Origin: Halorarius litoreus
GTDB taxonomy: Archaea; Halobacteriota; Halobacteria; Halobacteriales; Haloarculaceae
DNA length: 64,000 nucleotides
Direction: 5' to 3'
NCBI RefSeq assembly: GCF_024362405.1
Contig: NZ_CP101454.1
Span: 310,001 to 374,000 of the forward strand
Below, one piece after another: positions 58,437 through 64,000 of the stretch (position 1 is the stretch's first letter; every line of letters starts with the position of its first letter). A model generated the notes under the pieces. The model was given only the letters and a program-made list of their open reading frames with translations. It was not told where the DNA came from and did not search any database. Both the position numbers and the translations under genes were made by a program.

Positions 58437-60875
58437 TCAGACCAGTTCCATCAGCGTCTCGGCAGCCGAGGCGGCGTCCGGAATGCCGTTCTGGAAGGCG
58501 TTCGGGAAGCCGGGAGCGGCGGGCTGCGTGACGGAGTCAGCGGGGGCGGAGACGGCCGTCGTACCACCGGCACCGGCGTCGGTGGTCGAGGTCGACCTCG
58601 TCGAGGTCGACGTGTCGGTCGTCCCAGCGTCGGTGCTCGAGCCGTCGTTCGTCCCCGAACCGCTGGTGCTAGCAGTCGTGTCCTCGGGCGATTGCTCGTC
58701 CGCGTCGTCGACCGCGCCGCCGACGATGGTCTCCTCCTCGTCGGCGTCCTCGGTCGCGATGCGGACCTGCTGGTCCCCGACCGGGGCGGCGCCCTGTTTG
58801 AGGTAGCAGAACTCGCCGTCGCAGGTGAGCGAGGCGTCGACGTTCTTGCCGAACACGCGGACGGCGACGGCGCTGCCGCCGTCGAACTGGTAGCCGGTGA
58901 AACCGGCCTTCGTCAGCGAGTCGCGGTCGACGTTCGCGACGACGAACGTCGTGAACGGCTTCTGGCCGTCCTCGCCGGAGCCGTACTGGACGAGCGTCGT
59001 CTCGTTCTCGCCCTGCTCGATGGCGAGGATGGTCCGACCGTTCGCGTCGTCGTTGTACTCGCCGCTACCGCCGACGACGACGGTGTCGTTGCTCATCTCG
59101 TAGACGCCGTAGTCGGCATCCGGGTTCGGCTCGGGGTTCGGCGGCTCGTTCGGATCGTACGCGTCACACGGCCCGACCGGCGCGCTCGGCGGGTTCGTCG
59201 GGTCGACCGGCACCGGGTTCTCAACCGGCGGAATCGGCTCCGGCGGGTTCGACGGATCAACCGGCACCTCAGGGGCGTCACCGGGGCCGACCGGGGCCTG
59301 ACACGGGACCTCCGCCGGCGGTTCGGGGTCGCCGCCGTCGTCACCATCGCCACCGTCGTCACCGCCACCGCTGCTGTTGGTGGGAATCGACTGGTCACCG
59401 ACCGGCGCAGCACCCTGACTGAACGTACACGCCTCGCCGGTACAGGTGATGTTCGCACCCACGCGCTTGCCGATGACGCGGGAGTCGGCGACGAGCTGTC
59501 CCTCCTTCGTCCCGGGGGTGTACCGGACGTCCGAGAACAGCGTCCCGGGCTTCTGGCCGTCCTGGTAGCGGGTGAACTGCGTCACCTGCAGTTCGCCGTC
59601 GTCGTTCTGCGTGACGGCGACGATGGTGGCGCCGCGGATGTCGGCGTTGTACTGACCGCTGCCGCCGACGACGACGGTGTCGTTGCTCATCTCGTAGACG
59701 CCGTAGTCGGCGTCCGGGTTCGGCTCGGGGTTCGGCGGCTCGTTCGGATCGTACGCGTCACACGGCCCGACCGGCGCGCTCGGCGGGTTCGTCGGGTCGA
59801 CCGGCGCGGGGTTCTCAACCGGCGGAATCGGCTCCGGCGGGTTCGACGGATCAACCGGCACCTCGGGGGCCCCGGGTGCCTGACACGGGACCTCCGCCGG
59901 CGGTTCGTGGTCGCCACCGTCGTCGCCGCCGTCACCGCCACCGCTGCTGTTGGTGGGAATCGACTGGTCACCGACCGGCGCAGCACCCTGACTGAACGTA
60001 CACGCCTCGCCGTCACAGGTGATATCCGCGCCCGCACTGCGGCCGATGGCGAGCGTGTCCGTCGCGAGCGACCCGTTCTGCGTGCCGGGCTCGTACTCGA
60101 CGGCCGAGAACGCGACGAGGTCGCGACTCCCGTCGTCACCGCGGGTGTACTGGACCGCGCTGACGTCGTCCTGTGAGGCTTCGACGCCGACGATGGTCAC
60201 GCCACCGGGGTAGTCGCTGTCGGGGCTGGCGCCGCCACCGATGTAGAGGGTGACGCCGTCGGGGCCGACCTCCTGCTCGTAGACGCCGTACTCCGCTTCG
60301 GGGTCGTCAGGCGCGTCGGTCGGGTCGAACGGCGGGTCGTATGGGTTGAACACGTCACACTGCGTCAGCGGCGGGTTCGGCGGATTCGTCGGGTCGACCG
60401 GCACCGGAGCTTCCGGCGGCGCCGGCAGGTCGGACGGCGGTTCGGGCGCCGACGGCGGCCGCTGACAGAGGTCGACAGGAACGAGCGAGAGAGTAGCGTT
60501 GATATCCGAGTAGTTGAACGGGAGTTCCTCGTCCTGTTCGTCCTGCGTCGTCGCGATGCCGTCGGTCACCTCGTCCGTGGAGCCGGATTCGGCGTCGTCG
60601 GTCAGGTCGGTCGTATCGTCCGTGTCGGTCTCGACGCCGTTCTCCCCGACGGAGACGCTGTCGTCCCCGGCGGTGACGCCGACGGAGTCGTTGTCGGACT
60701 CGACGCCCACCGGGTCGTCGTCGTCGCCGACGTGCGTCGGGTCGTGGCCCAGCGCGGCCGTGGGCGCAGCGACGAGGCTCACGACCACCGTGAGCGTCAT
60801 GAGAACCGTCAGTGTCACTCTCGCGATGCTGGATGCTGCCATGCAGTTGTTCCACCGTTTCTCGTTCCCGGCCAT
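58437..60875 (-). CDS. secreted protein with three cysteine-containing repeat domains
   Basis: An 812-aa exported protein. After a signal peptide (MAASSIARVTLTVLMTLTVV region, ending about AALG at residue 43) comes an acidic spacer, then three repeats of about 170-190 aa (roughly residues 135-310, 325-500, 515-700). Each has a Pro-rich lead (PVDPTNPPxxPxxPCD-YDP), a beta-rich core (YGVYExxxDxVxxGGxGxYN) and a closing ITCxGEACTFSQGAAPVGDQ-like block with paired cysteines. The repeats are so similar that DNA segments near 59090-59465 and 59687-60060 nearly match. The C-terminal Ser/Thr-rich tail ends in an amphipathic helix. Function unknown; surface or extracellular. Confidence 0.85.
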   Translation of the reverse strand: MAGNEKRWNNCMAASSIARVTLTVLMTLTVVVSLVAAPTAALGHDPTHVGDDDDPVGVESDNDSVGVTAGDDSVSVGENGVETDTDDTTDLTDDAESGSTDEVTDGIATTQDEQDEELPFNYSDINATLSLVPVDLCQRPPSAPEPPSDLPAPPEAPVPVDPTNPPNPPLTQCDVFNPYDPPFDPTDAPDDPEAEYGVYEQEVGPDGVTLYIGGGASPDSDYPGGVTIVGVEASQDDVSAVQYTRGDDGSRDLVAFSAVEYEPGTQNGSLATDTLAIGRSAGADITCDGEACTFSQGAAPVGDQSIPTNSSGGGDGGDDGGDHEPPAEVPCQAPGAPEVPVDPSNPPEPIPPVENPAPVDPTNPPSAPVGPCDAYDPNEPPNPEPNPDADYGVYEMSNDTVVVGGSGQYNADIRGATIVAVTQNDDGELQVTQFTRYQDGQKPGTLFSDVRYTPGTKEGQLVADSRVIGKRVGANITCTGEACTFSQGAAPVGDQSIPTNSSGGGDDGGDGDDGGDPEPPAEVPCQAPVGPGDAPEVPVDPSNPPEPIPPVENPVPVDPTNPPSAPVGPCDAYDPNEPPNPEPNPDADYGVYEMSNDTVVVGGSGEYNDDANGRTILAIEQGENETTLVQYGSGEDGQKPFTTFVVANVDRDSLTKAGFTGYQFDGGSAVAVRVFGKNVDASLTCDGEFCYLKQGAAPVGDQQVRIATEDADEEETIVGGAVDDADEQSPEDTTASTSGSGTNDGSSTDAGTTDTSTSTRSTSTTDAGAGGTTAVSAPADSVTQPAAPGFPNAFQNGIPDAASAAETLMELV

Positions 60876-60902
60876 GTCTATTCTGCCCGGTATCTCCCAC
60901 TT

Positions 60903-60910
60903 CTTAAATA
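60903..60910 (-). promoter_or_regulatory. TATA-like box of the three-repeat secreted protein
   Basis: On the minus strand TATTTAAG is centred about 31 bp before ATG 60875, the expected distance for a haloarchaeal promoter with a leaderless or few-base leader transcript. This supports ATG 60875 as the start rather than the later Met at 60842. Confidence 0.6.
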
Positions 60911-61031
60911 GAACTTGACGAAACCGTCGAAACGAACGCGCGATAGTCGGTCAGCGGACCGGCAGCACACCAGCGGTCGCCCGTGCTGTCGCTGGAGCGG
61001 CGTGAAAACAGGGGAAAAGCTCGCGGTGCCG

Positions 61032-62402
61032 TTACAGGTCGAGCATCGAGTTGGCGTTGCTCGGGAGGTCACCGACGCCGGGGACCGCCGGCGGCTCGGG
61101 CGGGTTCTCGACGGCATCGAGGACCGTCCCGGGGCCGACCGGGAGGTTGGGGATTCCGTCGACGGTGTACGCACACGGTCCCGCGGAACCGCCGGTGGGA
61201 CCGACGGCCTCGGGATCGACTGAGGCGTTCGCGGGGTCGCTCTGCGAACACTCGAGTCCGAAGCTGGCGTGTCGACCGAGCACGCCCACGCGAGCGTTGC
61301 CCTCGCCGGTGGCGTTTCGATAGTTGACCAGGGTGTCACCGTCGAAGAACAGGTAGTGGCGGGTCGTCCCGTCGCTCACACTCGTCCGGTCGAGCACGTA
61401 GACCGTCTCCCCGTCGGCGTCGACCGCCCAGAGGCCGCGCTGGCGGAACTGGTCAACCTGACCGCTGGAGCCACCGACGTAGGTGAGCCCGTCCGTGGCG
61501 GCGTCGAGCTGGTACGTGCCGACCTCGCCGCCGGAGCGGTCGGCCATCTGCGCCGGCTCCGTCGGGTCGACCGACGGGTCGTGTGGGTCGGCCACCTCAC
61601 ACGGGCGCGGCGGAACCCCGAGCACGAGCCCCGCAGCAGCCTGCGGCGTCAGCAGGTCGAGCGGGACGCCCGGCGGCGTGGGAACCCCGAGCTCGCCCGG
61701 TGCGGGAACCGAGTCGAGCGGCAGGTCCTGTTCGTCTGCCGGGAGGCGGCAGGCGTCGAAGTTGCCCTGCCCGTCCGAGCCGTACGGCGAGTCCTCGGGC
61801 TGAACCGGCGCCGCGTCGCCCGTCAGCGGGACGGCGTCGAGCGGGAGGTCGCTCCCCGAAACCGGGAGGTCGTCGGTGCCGGCAGTCCGTTCCAGCTGGT
61901 CGGTCGGCGCCTCTTGGGACGGCACGGGCGTGGTCCCCGCCGGAAGCTGGTCAGGGTTGAACTCCAGGTTACGCGTGTCGACGACGCCGTCGGTGCCGAC
62001 GAGCGACGCGCTCCCTTCCTCGGCGTCCTCGCTGGACTCAACGAGGCTGTCCGCGTCCGGCAGCTCGCCGAACGCGAGGTCATCCGGACTGGCAACGTCG
62101 TCGGTGGGCGCGCCGTCAGTGGCACCCGTGACCGAGCTGGCCGTCGAGTCGACCGTGTCGGTCGCTTGGTCGGTGGTATCCGAGACCCCGTCGTCCGTGC
62201 CGAGCGTGTCGGTCGTCGAGTCGACCGTGTCGGCCACCGTGTCCGTCGTGTTGCTGATGAGTCCGCCGTCATCGTCGCTGTCGTCGCCCTCCAGCAGCCC
62301 CCCGTCGTCGGGGGTCGCTGCGACCGGGGCGCTGAGCGTCGCGAGGACGACGACCAGCGCCAGAACGGTCGTGGTGAATCGCGTGAAACGGTTCCGTGGC
62401 AT
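61032..62402 (-). CDS. secreted protein with a single copy of the same domain
   Basis: A 456-aa exported protein. Its signal peptide is MPRNRFTRFTTTVLALVVVL..., cleaved near PVAA-TPDD. A long acidic Asp/Thr/Ser region (about 35-135) precedes a Pro-rich zone and one diverged copy of the repeat domain found in the adjacent gene: RPCEVADPHDPSVDPTEP, VGTYQLDAATDGLTYVGGSS, and a closing ASFGLECSQSDP-type cysteine block. It ends PAVPGVGDLPSNANSMLDL, like its neighbour's C-terminus. It lies 156 bp upstream of that gene in the same orientation, but each has its own TATA box. Confidence 0.82.
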   Translation of the reverse strand: MPRNRFTRFTTTVLALVVVLATLSAPVAATPDDGGLLEGDDSDDDGGLISNTTDTVADTVDSTTDTLGTDDGVSDTTDQATDTVDSTASSVTGATDGAPTDDVASPDDLAFGELPDADSLVESSEDAEEGSASLVGTDGVVDTRNLEFNPDQLPAGTTPVPSQEAPTDQLERTAGTDDLPVSGSDLPLDAVPLTGDAAPVQPEDSPYGSDGQGNFDACRLPADEQDLPLDSVPAPGELGVPTPPGVPLDLLTPQAAAGLVLGVPPRPCEVADPHDPSVDPTEPAQMADRSGGEVGTYQLDAATDGLTYVGGSSGQVDQFRQRGLWAVDADGETVYVLDRTSVSDGTTRHYLFFDGDTLVNYRNATGEGNARVGVLGRHASFGLECSQSDPANASVDPEAVGPTGGSAGPCAYTVDGIPNLPVGPGTVLDAVENPPEPPAVPGVGDLPSNANSMLDL

Positions 62403-62457
62403 CTATCGTTCTGTCTCAACCACACCCACATTTCAGTTCTCCCGGGTATTCTGGGTT

Positions 62458-62466
62458 ATTTATACA
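62458..62466 (-). promoter_or_regulatory. TATA box of the single-domain secreted protein
   Basis: On the minus strand TATAAATAA lies 56-64 bp before the ATG at 62402, so a transcript start near 62434 would give a leader of about 30 nt. It is the clearest TATA box in the window. Confidence 0.6.
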
Positions 62467-62599
62467 ACAGTAATAAACTATCCTCGTATGAACGGTGATT
62501 GCTTGTACATTGTGTCAACAATTGCCACGAGATATCACCGGGGACTTTTAGCCTGGAGAGATGTTCAATACATAAATCTCCCACCCGGTTCGGTGATCG

Positions 62600-62701
62600 A
62601 GCCGTGGAGCCGGGGGCGGTCGACCTGCACAGGCTGGGGTGGCACCGAACCCCACGCGGGATGGCATCCGAAACCTTCAATTACACCACCGGGCTACGGT
62701 T
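62600..62701 (+). ncRNA. putative structured RNA upstream of tRNA-Val
   Basis: A closed terminal helix can form: CCGT (62602-62605) with ACGG (62696-62699), AGCC (62608-62611) with GGCT (62692-62695), and GG (62612-62613) with CC, with a two-base bulge and a one-base bulge. Internal hairpins GGGGT/ACCCC (around 62636-62653) and GGAT-GGC-ATCC (62659-62669) are available. CAATACATAAATC at 62566-62578 is a TATA-like box at a suitable distance. No tRNA, SRP or RNase P signature is seen. A 13-nt match to the 5' end of tRNA-Asp on the other strand appears coincidental or a remnant. Confidence 0.4.
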
Positions 62702-62719
62702 GAGTGCACACAGCAGGTC

Positions 62720-62794
62720 GGGTTCGTGGTCTAGGCTGGTTATGACACCTCCTTGACATGGAGGAGGCCGGCGGTTCAAATCCGCCCGAACCCA
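62720..62794 (+). tRNA. tRNA-Val (GAC)
   Basis: A complete 75-nt cloverleaf: acceptor GGGTTCG/CGAACCC with discriminator A, D-arm from GTCTAGGCTGG to TGAC, anticodon stem CCTCC/GGAGG with loop TTGACAT (anticodon GAC), variable AGGCC, and T-arm GGCGG-TTCAAAT-CCGCC. No intron and no encoded CCA. It reads valine codons GTC and GTT. Confidence 0.95.
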
Positions 62795-62858
62795 TTACTT
62801 CTGCCGCGAGCAACACCGTGAGCGACGGGTGGGTCGTGCGTCTCGGGGTCGATGAAGG

Positions 62859-63344
62859 TTACTCTGCGGTACTCTCGAGGTGTCCCCCGAGTACCCACTT
62901 CACGGCTTCGGACTGCTGTTCGACGCGGTCGTAATCCTCCTCTCGCAGCGCGGCCCCGATATCGTCCGTTAGCTGCTCGGGGACGCCGCTGGTCTCGGCA
63001 TCGAGCCCGTGGTCCAGTTCCTGAACCGCATCGAGGACCGAGTACGTGCTGGACACGCGCTCCATCACCTGCGTCACGGTTCGGCCCCGAACCGCGTTGT
63101 AGAACTGCATCACGCTGTCTGCCGTCCGGAGCGCATCCCTGACGGCGACGAACTGTTGGGTGAACAGGGGGTCGGCTGTCGGCTCAGGGGGCCACAAACT
63201 CACCGTGTTCTCGCCGGCCGCGTCGGTGGTCAGCCGGAGGACGAGCCCCGTATCGGTCCGTTCGAACTCGATTTCGTCGCGCGTCTGCGTCTCGAGCGAC
63301 CATCCCTGTGGGAGGTCGTCGAAGTCTCGTACGTTGAAATCCAT
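62859..63344 (-). CDS. conserved-looking haloarchaeal protein, function unknown
   Basis: A 161-aa acidic soluble protein starting MDFNVRDFDDLPQGWSLETQ. The N-terminal half is beta-rich (EIEFERTDTGLVLRLTTDAA) and the C-terminal half is helical (FVAVRDALRTADSVMQFYNA; SGVPEQLTDDIGAALREEDY). No family or motif was recognised. The 295-bp spacer after its start (63345-63639) holds only an AT-rich stretch near 63395-63440. Confidence 0.6.
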   Translation of the reverse strand: MDFNVRDFDDLPQGWSLETQTRDEIEFERTDTGLVLRLTTDAAGENTVSLWPPEPTADPLFTQQFVAVRDALRTADSVMQFYNAVRGRTVTQVMERVSSTYSVLDAVQELDHGLDAETSGVPEQLTDDIGAALREEDYDRVEQQSEAVKWVLGGHLESTAE

Positions 63345-63639
63345 AGCTGGTTGCGTTTCGCGACCGGATAGCGATACTCGACGTTACGGTAACGCCGTGA
63401 TAGTTCTATCTTCAGTACGGCTTACTGATTCGGTAGATACCACTCACGTCTCCGTCCGGCCGACGCCGACACCGAAGCCACGCGACCGGCACCCGGCTCA
63501 GGTGGACGACTCGTCCGTTTTCCGGGGGACCCCGCCGAAACGTTCGAGACCCCCCCGGTTGTAGAGCCACCTGTCGCTTCTGAGTGGGCATCAAGTTTCA
63601 AGAACGCTCGCGGCGAAGCGGAGTGAAGAGTGATATTAG

Positions 63640-64000
63640 ATGGATATTGAAGACATCGCGACCCGCGAGTTCAGCGAGGTCGACGTGGACGAACGGCTGG
63701 GCAAGGTCCGGTCCCTGTTAGAGCGAGAGAACCTCAAGGGCATCATCGTCACCGGCGACGGTGAGTACGCCGGGGTCATCACCGAGAAACAGCTGTTGCA
63801 GTCGCACGTCGAAGACAACACGAAGGCGGGTGCGATGATGCGGACGGCCCCGCGGGTGAGTCGCGAGGACGACGTCCGCGACGTCGCGCGCGTCCTCGTC
63901 GAGGGTGGCGTGAAGGTCGCGCCGGTGTTCGAGAACGGCTCGCTGTGGGGCATCGTCACCGCCGACGCCATCCTCGAGGCGGTCCTCGACAACCTCGACG
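63640..64000 (+). CDS. CBS domain protein, 3' part beyond window
   Basis: A gene truncated by the window end; 120 codons are visible. The first CBS motif starts MDIEDIATREFSEVDVDERL with GIIVTGDGEYAGVITEKQLL. The second has MMRTAPRVSREDDVRDVARV and KVAPVFENGSLWGIVTADAI. Haloarchaeal proteins with this start are often four-CBS or CBS plus stress-domain proteins of 250-400 aa, but the remainder cannot be seen. GATATTAGATGG around the ATG gives a weak AT-rich start context. Confidence 0.85.
   Translation, partial: MDIEDIATREFSEVDVDERLGKVRSLLERENLKGIIVTGDGEYAGVITEKQLLQSHVEDNTKAGAMMRTAPRVSREDDVRDVARVLVEGGVKVAPVFENGSLWGIVTADAILEAVLDNLD

Noticed and set aside
58365..60176. 603-codon plus-strand frame opposite the three-repeat secreted gene
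   Set aside because: It shows repeats only because the real minus-strand gene has them; the Arg/Val-rich product has no signal peptide or motif.
62682..62695. Minus-strand GCCCGGTGGTGTA resembling the 5' end of haloarchaeal tRNA-Asp
   Set aside because: The match stops after 13 nt; no anticodon arm, T-arm or acceptor partner follows.
62488..62703. Plus-strand frame starting MNGDCLYIVSTIATRYHRGL
   Set aside because: It runs through a promoter region and the structured segment before tRNA-Val; no conserved pattern and poor codon bias.

Overview
The window is a chromosomal segment of a halophilic archaeon (class Halobacteria). GC is high, the proteins are very acidic, several starts look leaderless or GTG, and TATA-like boxes precede some genes. 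Marker genes include haloarchaeal isocitrate lyase and malate synthase, aIF5B, archaeal DnaG, a Nob1-like protein, halocyanin, pyruvoyl arginine decarboxylase and an intron-containing elongator tRNA-Met. I cannot fix the genus from sequence alone. Strands switch often and most transcription units are one to four genes long.

Layout. 0-4 kb: glyoxylate bypass (aceA, aceB), a DUF4112 protein and a GDT1-type cation transporter. 4-12 kb: nuclease lipoprotein, Nob1 with a PRC-barrel protein, halocyanin, aIF5B, a large lipoprotein and arginine decarboxylase. 12-16.6 kb: pdxS, a DUF1403/1405-type membrane protein (called DUF1405 here) and valS. 16.6-19.1 kb: a lower-GC island with a strongly structured pseudoknot-like sequence, an MNT nucleotidyltransferase whose HEPN partner is frameshifted, and a DUF1003 protein. 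19-27 kb: a CARF-type regulator, methyltransferase, cupin, SSS symporter with its DUF3311 partner, dnaG, a GNAT protein and a DUF92 protein. 27-29.4 kb: two convergent cis-prenyltransferase-family genes whose motifs are complementary. 29-34 kb: cold-shock protein and a heme-pathway operon (AhbA/AhbB-like fusion, Met8-like dehydrogenase, hemA). 34-45 kb: SprT-like protein, RNase H, CBS protein, transporters, PrsW-like protease, aldo/keto reductase, S66 peptidase, an HTR-like locus, thioesterase and ADP-ribosylglycohydrolase. 45-54 kb: tRNA-Met, DUF7115 protein, a frameshifted CPBP protease, a molybdopterin oxidoreductase and class II ribonucleotide reductase. 54-58 kb: trpDFEG operon. 58-62.4 kb: two large secreted proteins that share a cysteine-containing domain. 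62.4-64 kb: a possible structured RNA, tRNA-Val and a CBS protein cut by the window end.

Functionally the segment is mostly housekeeping: acetate/C2 assimilation, translation, cofactor supply (PLP, heme, polyprenyl carriers), DNA precursor synthesis and tryptophan synthesis. The less explained material lies in the intergenic DNA, in the low-GC island and in the two secreted repeat proteins. Intergenic features include two copies of a long-range-paired dispersed element, a family of hairpins with variable stems and a constant 11-nt loop (one copy sits inside valS), and two putative structured RNAs. No CRISPR array, intact insertion sequence, rRNA gene or replication origin was seen.
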